DNA of 64,000 bases from Minicystis rosea (GTDB lineage Bacteria > Myxococcota_A > Polyangia > Polyangiales > Polyangiaceae), in assembly GCA_001931535.1 (NCBI GenBank), contig CP016211.1:8107703-8171702 (forward strand), written 5' to 3'. Made by a program: the position numbers and the translations under genes. The notes beneath the pieces are model-generated. The model made no database searches and was not told the origin of the DNA. It saw nothing but the letters and a program-made list of their open reading frames with translations. Shown here in pieces: positions 46,038 to 54,503 of this stretch; the first letter of the stretch is position 1, and the number at the start of each line of letters is the position of its first letter.

Positions 46038-46931
46038 ATGCAGCTCGTCCACGAGCCCGAAGCCTTTCGTCGCGCCATGGATGAAGCCCGCGCCCGCGGC
46101 GAGCGGGTCGGCCTCGTCCCGACCATGGGCGCGCTCCACGCGGGCCACGTCGCCCTCGTCGAAGAGGCGCGCCGGCACGCTTCGTTCGTGGCCGTCTCGA
46201 TCTTCGTGAACCCCACGCAGTTCGGCCCGAACGAGGACTACTCGCGCTACCCGCGCACCCTCCCGAGCGACGCCGAGAAATGCGAGCGCGCGGGCGCTGC
46301 CCTCGTCTTCGCGCCCGCCGCCGACGCGATGTATCCGCCCGGCGACGAGACCCGCGTCCGCGTCGGCGCCACCGCGGTGGAGCTCTGCGGCGTGCATCGC
46401 CCCGGCCATTTCGAGGGCGTGTGCACCGTCGTGGCCAAGCTCTTCGCGCTCGCGGGCCCGTGCACCGCCGTCTTCGGTCGCAAGGACTACCAGCAATTCC
46501 GCGTGATCTCGCGCATGACGGCCGACCTCTTCCTCCCCGTCTCGCTCGTCGGCCTGCGCACCGTGCGCGAGCCCGACGGCCTCGCGATGTCTTCACGCAA
46601 CGCTTATCTCTCGGCCGAGCAGCGCGCCGCCGCGCTCGCCATTCCGCGCGGCCTCTCGCGCGCGTCGGGCGCGTTCCAACGCGGTGAGCGCGACGCCGCC
46701 ACGCTCGCCGGCCTGGCGCGCGCCGAGGTCGAGCGCGTCGCGACCTCGATCGACTACGTCGACGTCGCCGATCCCGAGCACGTGCGCATCCTCGCGCCGG
46801 GCGAGCGAGCCGGTGATCGCGCGCTCCTCGCGCTCGCCATCCGGCTGGGCGGCGCGCGCTTGATCGACAACGTGGTCCTGGGCGAAGACCCTCCGCCGAT
46901 CCCGGCGGAAGCCGAGGCCCGACAACTCTAG
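46038..46931 (+). CDS. panC: Pantothenate synthetase
   Basis: 297 residues. Joins pantoate and beta-alanine with ATP in coenzyme A synthesis. Motif VPTMGALHAGH (27-37) is the HIGH-type nucleotide site; FVNPTQFGPNEDYSRYPRTL, GVHRPGHFEGVCTVV, GRKDYQQ and DGLAMSSRNAYL are diagnostic of PanC. Full length for the family. Located 38 bases after the PEGA kinase and 13 bases before tmk, so panC-tmk are probably one unit. panB and panD are not here. Confidence 0.95.
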   Translation: MQLVHEPEAFRRAMDEARARGERVGLVPTMGALHAGHVALVEEARRHASFVAVSIFVNPTQFGPNEDYSRYPRTLPSDAEKCERAGAALVFAPAADAMYPPGDETRVRVGATAVELCGVHRPGHFEGVCTVVAKLFALAGPCTAVFGRKDYQQFRVISRMTADLFLPVSLVGLRTVREPDGLAMSSRNAYLSAEQRAAALAIPRGLSRASGAFQRGERDAATLAGLARAEVERVATSIDYVDVADPEHVRILAPGERAGDRALLALAIRLGGARLIDNVVLGEDPPPIPAEAEARQL

Positions 46932-46944
46932 GAAAGGTGGCTCG

Positions 46945-47643
46945 ATGCGCGGAGCCGGTGAAGCGAACGAAGGTATTTTCGTGGTGCTCGAGGGCATCGA
47001 CGGCTCGGGCACGACCACGCAGGCCGCTCGTTACGCGGCGCACCTCCGCGCCGCGCGGCGGCTCGTCCACGTCACGCACGAGCCCTCGACCGGGCCCATC
47101 GGCACCCAGATCCGCCTCGTGCTCCGGCAACGCTTGATGATGCCGGCCACCCATCAGCCGGAGACGATGGCGCTCCTCTTCGCGGCCGATCGCCTCGATC
47201 ACGTAGCCGCCGAGGTCGATCCCCTGCTCCGCGACGGCTACGTGGTGATCTCCGATCGCTACGATCTCTCGAGCCTCGCCTACCAATCGATCACCGCGGC
47301 CACCGCGGCCCAAACCAACCTCGACGCGCCGCCCTCGCAGCGCGTCTCCGCCGCCACCGTGGAGTGGATTCGCGAGCTCAACCGCTTCGCCCGCCGCCCG
47401 CACGTCACCGTGGTCCTCGACGTCTCGCCCGACGTCGCCGCCGCGCGGCGCCGGGCCCGCGGCGGCGCCGCCGAAATCTACGAGGACGCCGATCTCCAGA
47501 CCCGCCTCGCCGGCGCCTACCGCCACGCCGAGGATCTGGTCCCCGGCGATCGCGTGATCCACATCGACGGCGACGGCGATCCCGACACCGTCGCCGCCGC
47601 CATCATCGCGGCGCTCGATCCCATCCTCTCGCCCTCTCACTGA
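46945..47643 (+). CDS. tmk: Thymidylate kinase
   Basis: 232 residues, dTMP to dTDP. P-loop EGIDGSGTTTQ (16-26), substrate site SDRYDLSSLAYQ (DRY motif), and the C-terminal LVPGDRVIHIDGDGDPDTV. The GSGTTTQ loop belongs to the variant with Thr in place of the Ser/Lys of GSGKSTQ, also seen in other deltaproteobacterial and archaeal Tmk. Start supported by AAAGGTGG upstream. Follows panC closely and is followed by a terminator hairpin. Confidence 0.93.
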   Translation: MRGAGEANEGIFVVLEGIDGSGTTTQAARYAAHLRAARRLVHVTHEPSTGPIGTQIRLVLRQRLMMPATHQPETMALLFAADRLDHVAAEVDPLLRDGYVVISDRYDLSSLAYQSITAATAAQTNLDAPPSQRVSAATVEWIRELNRFARRPHVTVVLDVSPDVAAARRRARGGAAEIYEDADLQTRLAGAYRHAEDLVPGDRVIHIDGDGDPDTVAAAIIAALDPILSPSH

Positions 47644-47651
47644 GTCTCAGA

Positions 47652-47670
47652 AAAGGAGCGCCGCTCCTTT
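47652..47670 (+). terminator. Terminator hairpin after tmk
   Basis: AAAGGAGC, loop GCC, GCTCCTTT: perfect 8-bp stem starting eight bases after the tmk stop, with the T-run as part of the stem. Confidence 0.65.
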
Positions 47671-47913
47671 CCCTCACGTCGGCTCTTTCGGTCAGCTTCT
47701 GAGCCTTCCGCATCGAGCCGCGGCCTCGTGATGACCGGCACCCCGGTCATCAGTTTCCCTGATACCTCACCGCCGCGCTCGCTCCCCGCCGCCTCACCTG
47801 GTCACCAATGCAGTTCCGAGGCGTGCCCGCGGCGTGGTGTGGGCCGCTCGTTTGCGGGCCTGCGCCCATTGCGAGGCGGTGCGCGCGGCCCGCGCTTCCC
47901 GGCGCAGTCGTGA

Positions 47914-47937
47914 TAGCGTGGCGTCCGCCCAACAAGG
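47914..47937 (+). promoter_or_regulatory. TAGCGT box plus AAGGAG ribosome site before esterase
   Basis: TAGCGT at 47914-47919, then AAGGAG (47932-47937) ten bases before GTG 47948. The ribosome site decides the GTG start. Confidence 0.5.
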
Positions 47938-47947
47938 AGATCCCCGC

Positions 47948-48709
47948 GTGTACGTCGATCCCCACCTGCCCCGGCAAATCTTCGGCTGGTACAGCTCGCG
48001 CCTCGGGCTCGAGATGCCCATCGTCTCTTACGGCGACCGCGGCCACCCGCTGCTCGTCTATCCGACCGCGCAGGCCGACTTCCTCGAGAACGAGCGCTTC
48101 TATCTGATCAAGTCGATCGAGCCGCTCATCTTCGCCGGCAAGGTGCGTGTCTTCTCCATCGACAGCATCAACCGCCACGCGTGGATGAACCGCAAGGTCT
48201 CCGCGCCCGAGCGCGCCCGCCGCCAGGCCCTCTACTCGTCCTACGTCGAGGACGAGGTCGTCCCGCACATCCGCCGCGTGATGGACAACCCGCGCGCGCG
48301 CATCGCCGTCACCGGCGCGAGCTTCGGCGCCTTCCACGCGGCCAACCAGTTCTTCCGCCGCCCCGATCTCTTCGACACGCTCATCGCCATGAGCGGCTTC
48401 TACGACCTCGAGCCGGACTACACGAGCGGCTACCAGAGCGGCGACATCTACTTCAACAACCCCGCCTCCTTCATCCCCAACATCGAAGACGGCCACGCGC
48501 TCCATCTCCTCCGCAACGAGTGCGACATCCACATCGTCTCGGGCCAAGGCGCATACGAGGCTCCGCATTGCTCGAAGAAGCTCTCCGAGATCCTCTGGAG
48601 CAAGGGCATCTGGCACGATCTCGACCTCTGGGGTCACGACGTGAACCACGATTGGCCCTGGTGGCGGAAGATGCTGCCCTACTTCATCGGCAGCAAGGTC
48701 CGCTGGTGA
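47948..48709 (+). CDS. Esterase-family alpha/beta hydrolase
   Basis: 253 residues beginning VYVDPHLPRQIFGWYSSRLG. Fold pattern of the putative esterase (EstA/PF00756-like) family: PLLVYPTAQADFLENE, nucleophile elbow VTGASFGAFHAANQFFRRPD (Ser in GASFG), and HDVNHDWPWWRKMLP near the C-terminus with the catalytic His. No signal peptide, so likely cytoplasmic. Substrate unknown. The upstream in-frame codons from 47834 look non-coding. Followed by a strong hairpin. Confidence 0.82.
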   Translation: MYVDPHLPRQIFGWYSSRLGLEMPIVSYGDRGHPLLVYPTAQADFLENERFYLIKSIEPLIFAGKVRVFSIDSINRHAWMNRKVSAPERARRQALYSSYVEDEVVPHIRRVMDNPRARIAVTGASFGAFHAANQFFRRPDLFDTLIAMSGFYDLEPDYTSGYQSGDIYFNNPASFIPNIEDGHALHLLRNECDIHIVSGQGAYEAPHCSKKLSEILWSKGIWHDLDLWGHDVNHDWPWWRKMLPYFIGSKVRW

Positions 48710-48718
48710 ATCGAGGAT

Positions 48719-48752
48719 GATGAGGGGGCCGCGCAAAGAGCGGCCCCTCATC
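48719..48752 (+). terminator. Strong hairpin after esterase
   Basis: GATGAGGGGGCCGC and GCGGCCCCTCATC form a 13-bp stem with one bulged G and a 7-base loop, nine bases after the stop. No T-tract. Confidence 0.65.
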
Positions 48753-48892
48753 CCATCTCATCGGAAAACCGATCTCGCGAATGGGGAACGCGAGCAGAGC
48801 CCAGCACTGAAGTCACTCCAGATCTGGAGTCGGCCAACCACTTCTTCACCGCTCATCTCTCGTCCACGCTGGCGACCCGCGGCGGCCGCGGA

Positions 48893-48898
48893 TATACG
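48893..48898 (+). promoter_or_regulatory. TATACG -10-like box before unknown helical protein
   Basis: TATACG ends eight bases before ATG 48907; the last position is G rather than T. Confidence 0.35.
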
Positions 48899-48906
48899 CC
48901 TGGCCG

Positions 48907-50241
48907 ATGCCTCCCACGCCGGTCGATGCCATTCACAGCCTGATCTCCGCATTCGGCGCGAGCTTCGCGCCCGGCGACGCGGCGCCGCCGTACGAGGCGA
49001 GCCTCGATGGATCGAAGATTCGTCTGACCACGAGCCGCGGTGTAATCGAGGAGCACGCGTCCGAGTGGAAACGCCTGTGCGGCCGGCTCTGGGCGCAGGT
49101 CCTGCCGGAGGAGCGTGCACGCGCGCTCGAGATCCTGCTGCCCACGCTCTCCGACTTCGATGGTGCGGTGTGGCCCCCCATGCAGCGCCTGCTCGAGGAC
49201 GACGCCGTGGCGTCGGCGCTGCGCACGCTCGAGGCATCCCTGCCAGATCCGCTCGAAGCCCTCACGTGTGCACGCTCCGCCTTCTTCGCCGAATCGATCC
49301 ACGCCGAGCACCCCTTCCGCAGCGGCGCGATCTCGGCCGCGCAGCACGCGGCCTTCGCGAAGAAGAGCTCGCTCTCGACCATGGAGCTCGTGAAGATACC
49401 GCTCGAATTCCTGAGCAGCCCAATCCCCCTCGAGCGCCTGGAGGCGCTCTATTGGCTGCGCGAAGCCATGCGCGAGAACCCGACGAAGGTGCTGGGCATT
49501 CAGCGCCTGCTCGTGCAGCACGTGCTGCCCATCTGTCGCGAGGGCGTGGGGCTCTTTCGCGAGGGCGCCCTGAGCGTCATCGAGCGCTGGGCCCCGCGCA
49601 TGGTCTCGCGCGCGGCCTACCCGGAGGCGCTGCCGATGCTCGACACCCTGCTTTCGTATGGCGTCGCGATCCCACGCCTCTTGCCGCTGCGCTACGAAGC
49701 CCTGCTCGGCTCGAACGAGCCGGCCGAGGCCGAGCGCACGCTCTCGCGCCTGCGCGCCGTCGCCGATGCTTCAGGGCACCTGCGCTCGCCCTGGCTGCGG
49801 GCGGACAGCCACGTTGACGATCTCTGCGCCATCGCTTCGTGGCAGGTCGCCAAGGTGTTCCGCCAGGTCGCCGACGGCGCGCATCCCTTCGCGGAGCGGC
49901 GCTTGAAGAACGAGCCCGCTCCGCCCGCCGTCACCGCGTCGGAGGCAGCGGAGATCAGCCGCAGCCTCGCCGCACGCGCGCTCGAGCTCTTCCAGCGCCG
50001 CGCCGCCGAGCCGCCCGCGGTCGCGTATCCCCCCGCTACGATGTCTACATCGCGTGGGCCAAGAGCCTATCCCAGTAGACCGGACCGAGCCGGCCAAGGA
50101 GACGCGAGCCCGCCGAGGCGCGAGGGCGGAAGCGTACTCCTCGTACGCAGGGAGCCCGAGCAACGAAGGTGGGCGAAGCGTATCTGCCGGCCGGCGACGT
50201 GGAGGTCTACTGGGATAGGCTCTCAGCAGCTTGCCGACTGA
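48907..50241 (+). CDS. Helical protein of unknown function with element-encoded C-terminus
   Basis: 444 residues. Residues 1-375 are largely alpha-helical with HEAT/TPR-like spacing (LERLEALYWLREAMRENPTK, LLVQHVLPICREGVGLFREG, LPMLDTLLSYGVAIPRLLPL); no signal peptide, membrane segment or catalytic motif. From about residue 386 the frame runs into a 160-bp inverted-repeat element (50063-50222) and reads about 53 residues of it in an Arg/Pro/Gly-rich, clearly foreign style before a TGA six codons past it. The original stop was probably displaced by the insertion. Family unknown. Confidence 0.65.
   Translation: MPPTPVDAIHSLISAFGASFAPGDAAPPYEASLDGSKIRLTTSRGVIEEHASEWKRLCGRLWAQVLPEERARALEILLPTLSDFDGAVWPPMQRLLEDDAVASALRTLEASLPDPLEALTCARSAFFAESIHAEHPFRSGAISAAQHAAFAKKSSLSTMELVKIPLEFLSSPIPLERLEALYWLREAMRENPTKVLGIQRLLVQHVLPICREGVGLFREGALSVIERWAPRMVSRAAYPEALPMLDTLLSYGVAIPRLLPLRYEALLGSNEPAEAERTLSRLRAVADASGHLRSPWLRADSHVDDLCAIASWQVAKVFRQVADGAHPFAERRLKNEPAPPAVTASEAAEISRSLAARALELFQRRAAEPPAVAYPPATMSTSRGPRAYPSRPDRAGQGDASPPRREGGSVLLVRREPEQRRWAKRICRPATWRSTGIGSQQLAD
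50063..50222. mobile_element. MITE-like element, 19-bp perfect terminal inverted repeats
   Basis: 160 bp bounded by GAGCCTATCCCAGTAGACC and its exact complement GGTCTACTGGGATAGGCTC; the match extends to 20 bp with A/T at the outer edge. The interior has no transposase. The GAGCCTATCC-type end resembles ends of IS5/IS4-superfamily insertion sequences (from memory). A diverged relative of its right half is at 62443-62504. It lies at the 3' end of a gene and its frame is read through. Confidence 0.75.
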
Positions 50242-50270
50242 ATGCCCCCTGAGCACCGGCGCGCCGCCAC

Positions 50271-51491
50271 TCAGCCTCCGGGGCGAAACTCGATCTCGCC
50301 CAAGAACTTCTTCATTTGCCGGAAATACTCCCCTCGATCCAAATGGAGCAAATGGCTCCCGGGGAACCAGTGAATCCGGCATCGTCCCCAATGCTCCCAG
50401 AGGAGCTGTGCGTGCTTCGGCGGCGCCAGGCGATCGCCCACGCCGCCGATGATCATGAGTCGCTCCGGCGCGAGCCGCGGCGCATAGGTGAGCGGACAGC
50501 TCGGCGCGAGCAGGTGGCGCGCCGTGCGGACGTCGCTCCCCGTGGCCGCAAGCAGGCCGCGGAGCACGCTGCCAATCGGCTCCCATTCGAGCACCAAGTC
50601 CGCGAGGCTCACCACGGGCACGTTGGGAATCACGAAGGACAGCCGATCTTCCACCGCCGCGAACAACGCGCTCGTGAGCCCACCCAAGCTCACGCCGGTC
50701 ACGCCCACCGCGGGCACGCCCTCGTCGAAGAGGTGTTGAAGGAAGATGCCGAGATCGTGAATCGCCTGGGCGAAAGCCTCGTTGATCCGCGACGCGCCGC
50801 CCGCGAAGAACCCATGTCCCGAGAAGGGTGAAAACCCACCTTGCCGCTTCCCGTGGAACGGCAGCGTGAAGAGCATCACGTCATAGCCCGAGGCATAGAG
50901 CCAAGGGATGGAGAAGAACCATTCGTTGAGGTGATAGAGATCCGCGCTGAAGCCGTGCACCGCAATCACGGTCGCCCGCGGCTTGCCGCCATGGCGCCAA
51001 TGCCGGGCGTGCGCATATCGATTCCTGCGCACCTTCAGATAGGCTTCCCGCTCGGACGGGTTCACCGGCACGAACGGGCTCTCGAAGCGCACGTCCTCAC
51101 AAATGCCATCCGTGGGACGGAAGAGCGGGTGCCCCGCGCTGCGACGCAGCATCCGCACGCGCTCCGGCGGCCGCTTGAAGAAGCGCCGCGGGTCGCGCGT
51201 CTCGGCCAGCCCGCCGTAGAAGCGGCGATCGCGGAGCGCGCGAGAGAGCGCGAGGGGGTTGTACCCGCCCGGCAGCGCGAACGCGCCCACGAGGCACGCG
51301 CCCAGCGTGCGCAGCACCACGTCGCCGGCCGCGGAGGCGCCCACCTGCATGCGATCGCGGAGGCCCAGCGCGAAGGGGATGTCGTGCTCGGCGAAGCTGG
51401 GATCGAGCACCTCCCACCAGCGCTCCGCATAGTCGTGCCGGTGCGTCGTGTAATCGTGCCCGATGCGAGAGACGACGGAATCGTGGCTCAA
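50271..51491 (-). CDS. Alpha/beta hydrolase (large, cytoplasmic)
   Basis: 406 residues. N-terminal helical cap of about 165 residues, then an alpha/beta hydrolase core: TVIAVHGFSADLYHLNEWFF (oxyanion region), nucleophile elbow GVTGVSLGGLTSAL (Ser in GVSLGG), acid region MIIGGVGDRLAPPKHAQLL and His in FPGSHLLHLDRGEYF. Triad likely complete. No signal peptide. The start is TTG at 51491 because TAGATT lies nine bases upstream with GGAAG between; the first ATG (residue 48) would remove conserved-looking sequence. Convergent with the preceding gene, with the MITE-like element between. Confidence 0.82.
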   Translation of the reverse strand: MSHDSVVSRIGHDYTTHRHDYAERWWEVLDPSFAEHDIPFALGLRDRMQVGASAAGDVVLRTLGACLVGAFALPGGYNPLALSRALRDRRFYGGLAETRDPRRFFKRPPERVRMLRRSAGHPLFRPTDGICEDVRFESPFVPVNPSEREAYLKVRRNRYAHARHWRHGGKPRATVIAVHGFSADLYHLNEWFFSIPWLYASGYDVMLFTLPFHGKRQGGFSPFSGHGFFAGGASRINEAFAQAIHDLGIFLQHLFDEGVPAVGVTGVSLGGLTSALFAAVEDRLSFVIPNVPVVSLADLVLEWEPIGSVLRGLLAATGSDVRTARHLLAPSCPLTYAPRLAPERLMIIGGVGDRLAPPKHAQLLWEHWGRCRIHWFPGSHLLHLDRGEYFRQMKKFLGEIEFRPGG

Positions 51492-51500
51492 AGCTTCCGC

Positions 51501-51506
51501 AATCTA
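51501..51506 (-). promoter_or_regulatory. TAGATT -10-like box before alpha/beta hydrolase
   Basis: TAGATT ends nine bases before the TTG start codon. Confidence 0.45.
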
Positions 51507-51547
51507 CGCGAGGAGCCGAGCCACCGGAAGAACCGGAAGGCCGCGTG

Positions 51548-52657
51548 TCAGCGAAGGGCGAGCTCGTAGATCAGCACCCCGAGCCCCGCCGCCACCGTGC
51601 CCACGAGCGCCGTGAGCGCGACCTGCGGCCAATAAATCCCCGGCACCTCGGGCGCGTCGTACACGCCCGGCGCGTCGCCGATGGGCGCGTCGGGCCGCGC
51701 GCCCATGAGCTTCTTGAAATTGAACGGGGCGATGCCCGCGGGCGCGTTGTCGACCGGAGCCTCGAGCTCACGCCGCTTGGCCGATGCGCCTTGAAAGAGG
51801 ATCCACCACACGTCCGGCTCCGGCGTCTCGTTGCGCGCCCGCGTGCGCACGCGCGCCGGCACGATGCACGCGGCTTTGCAGAACGTGCACGTCGCGATTC
51901 CCCCGCTGTCGGGCACGCCCAGCGGTGCGCCGCAGCTCGGGCATTTGAGGGCCATCACGCCGGCCTGCGTCGCCACCGCGTGCGCGCGCAGCCGATCGTT
52001 GCGGTGCTCGTCGGCGATCACCGCCACCACCGACTCCGCGACCTTCCGCGCATCGTCGGTGATCGCATAGCGCGCCGTGTCCCCGCACGTCGGGCACCGC
52101 GTCTCGGCGGCGCCGGGCCCCGTCACGTGCACAGCCACCGGCACGTGGCAGCGGCGGCAAACCGGGTGCCCCGGCGCGGCGTCGATCGAAAGCGCGCCCG
52201 ACTCCACGCGCTCGAACGTGGCGCTGTCGCCTACGGCCACATAGGGATTCTCCGACCCAATCCACAACCATGGATGTGGATTGCGCCCCTCGGGCAGCGG
52301 CCCCGCGAGATCGCCCACCGCATGCGCGAAGCCGAGCGCCGCCGGCCACGACGAGACATCGAAGCGCTGCCTCAGCCCGCAGTGCGCGCACTCCACGGCG
52401 CCGTCGGCGTCGAGCCCATCGAGCGGCGCCAGGAACTTGCACGAATTGCACGTGAACGCGCACCGCATCGCGACCCAGAACGTGTCCTGCGAAGGCGCCG
52501 GCACCACGGCCCGCGTCTCGCCGAGCGGCTTCTTGCATACCGAGCACGTCGTCCCCTGCACGGGCGCGACGACGCCGCAGCACCGGCAAATCGAAATGGA
52601 CGGCGGCGCGGCCGCTTCGGAGGGCGGCGGAGCTCCGGGCATGCGGTACGCGACCAT
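51548..52657 (-). CDS. Multi-zinc-ribbon protein with C-terminal membrane anchor
   Basis: 369 residues. Five Cys pairs of zinc-ribbon type: CRCCGVV...CSVCKKP, CNSCKFL...CAHCGLR, CRRCHVP...CPTCGDT, CPSCGAP...CTFCKAA, separated by short strands, and one hydrophobic helix at the C-terminus (PQVALTALVGTVAAGLGVLI). The ribbons would face the cytoplasm if tail-anchored. No enzymatic domain. ATG 52657 chosen since TACACT ends eight bases upstream; the same frame is open for another 675 bases upstream but that stretch overlaps the divergent gene. The divergent gap is 54 bases. Confidence 0.82.
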   Translation of the reverse strand: MVAYRMPGAPPPSEAAAPPSISICRCCGVVAPVQGTTCSVCKKPLGETRAVVPAPSQDTFWVAMRCAFTCNSCKFLAPLDGLDADGAVECAHCGLRQRFDVSSWPAALGFAHAVGDLAGPLPEGRNPHPWLWIGSENPYVAVGDSATFERVESGALSIDAAPGHPVCRRCHVPVAVHVTGPGAAETRCPTCGDTARYAITDDARKVAESVVAVIADEHRNDRLRAHAVATQAGVMALKCPSCGAPLGVPDSGGIATCTFCKAACIVPARVRTRARNETPEPDVWWILFQGASAKRRELEAPVDNAPAGIAPFNFKKLMGARPDAPIGDAPGVYDAPEVPGIYWPQVALTALVGTVAAGLGVLIYELALR

Positions 52658-52665
52658 TGGAGACG

Positions 52666-52671
52666 AGTGTA
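52666..52671 (-). promoter_or_regulatory. TACACT -10-like box before zinc-ribbon gene
   Basis: TACACT ends eight bases before ATG 52657, back to back with the box for the divergent gene. Confidence 0.45.
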
Positions 52672-52693
52672 GTCGCACGCGCGTGCCCCCGGC

Positions 52694-52699
52694 TATGCT
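52694..52699 (+). promoter_or_regulatory. TATGCT -10-like box before pentad-repeat gene
   Basis: TATGCT ends 12 bases before ATG 52712. Confidence 0.45.
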
Positions 52700-52711
52700 T
52701 GCGCGACCTCG

Positions 52712-53434
52712 ATGAAGTTCTTCGACGCCGGCCACCAAGCCACGGGCATCATCGCCATCGGGCAGCAAGCCACCGGCTTCTTTGCTTTCGGGCAAATGGC
52801 CACCGGCGTGATCGCCATTGGTCAGCTCGCCCGCGGCGGCATCGCCATTGGCCAGCTCGCGGTCGGCTTGATCGGTTGGGGACAGCTCGGCGTCGGCGTT
52901 TACAGCGCGGCCGGCATGGTCGGTGTCGGCGGCCGCCGCCCGCTCGGCATCGTGCTGCCGCTCGTTCCATCCATCGGCCGCCCGCGGGTGATGCCGCGCA
53001 CCACCACGCTCCCTGCCGTCGACGCCGGCCAAGATGGTTGGATCGAAGTCGATCTCGCGCGCGACGCGCTCGGCCTCGGCCTCTACGAAAATGGCCAGCG
53101 CCTCCCGATCAAAATCGATCGCCGGCTGCAAAAGCGCGCTTACGAGATCACCACCGAAGGCCCTTGTCGCGTGTGCGCTTATACACGTCGCGCCGGCCCG
53201 GTGCTGGTCTGCGAGCGCATCGCTCACAACCCTCCTCGTCCCTATCAGAAGAAGAGCTTCGCGGCCCTCGCCTCGTTGCAGCTCGCCGCGTTGCTCGTCC
53301 TCGGCACCGTGTGGGCCGGCGTCGTGGGCCACGATCTCGGGGTGATCCTGGAAGACATCGTCACCGACGACGGCGGCGCTCCCGCACGCAAACCCTCTTC
53401 ACCGAGCAAGCCGGCGCGGCCGCGCGGGCGCTGA
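52712..53434 (+). CDS. AxGxx pentad-repeat membrane protein, unknown function
   Basis: 240 residues. Residues 9-68 are six 10-residue repeats, each two pentads of A-x-G-x-x: QATGIIAIGQ, QATGFFAFGQ, MATGVIAIGQ, LARGGIAIGQ, LAVGLIGWGQ, LGVGVYSAAG. This resembles pentapeptide-repeat beta-helices in period but with Gly where Leu is normal, and is hydrophobic enough to associate with a membrane. A beta-rich middle domain follows, then one transmembrane helix (LASLQLAALLVLGTVWAGVV) and a basic tail. No known family name. Divergent from the zinc-ribbon protein. Confidence 0.75.
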   Translation: MKFFDAGHQATGIIAIGQQATGFFAFGQMATGVIAIGQLARGGIAIGQLAVGLIGWGQLGVGVYSAAGMVGVGGRRPLGIVLPLVPSIGRPRVMPRTTTLPAVDAGQDGWIEVDLARDALGLGLYENGQRLPIKIDRRLQKRAYEITTEGPCRVCAYTRRAGPVLVCERIAHNPPRPYQKKSFAALASLQLAALLVLGTVWAGVVGHDLGVILEDIVTDDGGAPARKPSSPSKPARPRGR

Positions 53435-53459
53435 CCATCGCGCGGCCCGCGAGTACATT
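53431..53459 (+). promoter_or_regulatory. CTGACC-17-TACATT promoter before acyltransferase
   Basis: CTGACC (53431-53436) overlaps the previous stop codon; TACATT (53454-53459) is 17 bases on and ends six bases before ATG 53466. Confidence 0.5.
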
Positions 53460-53465
53460 GCCCGC

Positions 53466-54503
53466 ATGCTCGCCGTCCGCTCGGATCGTGCTCCGCGAAG
53501 GTGGCCTCGGCGTCTCCTCACGATCCCCGGCGTCATCCTCGCGCTCGCCCTCGTCAGCGCCGCGCTCCCGGCGCTCGTGGTGCTCGCCTTCGTCGTCGAT
53601 CTCCTGCGCTCCGCGGGCCGCCGCACGCTGGCCTCGGTGCGCCTCGTCCTCTTCTTCGAAGCGTTCCTCCTCGCCGAGGTCTTCGGCCTCGCGCTCCTCG
53701 CGCTCACCGGCCTCGTCACCCTCGGATCGCCGGCACGTCGCGCCGAGATCACCTGGCCCGTGCAGCGCCTCTACACGGCCCTCCTCATGGCTGCGACCCG
53801 CGCTCTCTTCTCACTCCGCTTCGAGATCGAGGGCGACGATCTCGCCGCCGAGCGCGGCCCCATGATCGTCTTCATCCGACACGCCAGCATCATCGACACG
53901 CTCATCCCCAGCGCCTTCATCGCCAACCGCCACGAGGTGCGCCTGCGCTACGTCTTGAAGCGCGAGCTCCTCGTCGATCCCTGTCTCGACGTCGCCGGCC
54001 ACTGGATCCCGAACTACTTCGCGGCCCGCGACGGCGCCGACTCACCGCGGGAAATCGAGTCCGTGCGCGCCCTCAAATCGGGCCTCGGCCAAGACGACGG
54101 CGTCCTCATCTATCCTGAAGGCACGCGCTTCACCGCCGCCAAGCGCCGCAAAATCATCGAGCGTCTCCTCCGCTCCGATCCCGCGGCCGCCGCCCGCGCC
54201 GAAGGTCTCAAGCACCTTCTCCCCCTGCGTCACGGCGGCGCGCTCGCGCTGCTCGACGCGGCCCCTTCGTGCGACGCGCTCTTCGTCGGCCACAGCGGGC
54301 TCGAAGGGTTCGCCTCCATCGCCGACATCTGGGCCGGCGCGCTCGTCGGTCGCACCGTGCACATCAAGATTTGGCGCGAGCGCGCGGCCGCGATCCCCGA
54401 CACCGAAGAAGCCCGCATCGCTTGGCTCGAGGCGCGCTGGCAACGCCTCGACGATTGGATTCTATCCCTCGAAGCTCCCGCCCTCGAGCCGGCCCATGCT
54501 TGA
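53466..54503 (+). CDS. Membrane acyltransferase (PlsC-like)
   Basis: 345 residues. Two or three N-terminal hydrophobic helices (LLTIPGVILALALVSAALPA, LVLFFEAFLLAEVFGLALLA), then an LPLAT domain: HX4D motif RHASIID (around 137-143), RYVLKRELL, and EGTR in YPEGTRF (around 217). Transfers a fatty-acyl group to a lysophospholipid or related acceptor at the inner membrane. The motifs are intact. The last eight bases overlap the next gene, so the two are co-translated; the pair may belong to lipid modification. Confidence 0.87.
   Translation: MLAVRSDRAPRRWPRRLLTIPGVILALALVSAALPALVVLAFVVDLLRSAGRRTLASVRLVLFFEAFLLAEVFGLALLALTGLVTLGSPARRAEITWPVQRLYTALLMAATRALFSLRFEIEGDDLAAERGPMIVFIRHASIIDTLIPSAFIANRHEVRLRYVLKRELLVDPCLDVAGHWIPNYFAARDGADSPREIESVRALKSGLGQDDGVLIYPEGTRFTAAKRRKIIERLLRSDPAAAARAEGLKHLLPLRHGGALALLDAAPSCDALFVGHSGLEGFASIADIWAGALVGRTVHIKIWRERAAAIPDTEEARIAWLEARWQRLDDWILSLEAPALEPAHA

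Noticed and set aside
51548..53332. Very long minus-strand reading frame extending upstream of the zinc-ribbon gene to 53332
   Set aside because: The part beyond 52657 lies opposite the pentad-repeat gene, has no domain, and the TACACT box and start at 52657 explain the real gene.
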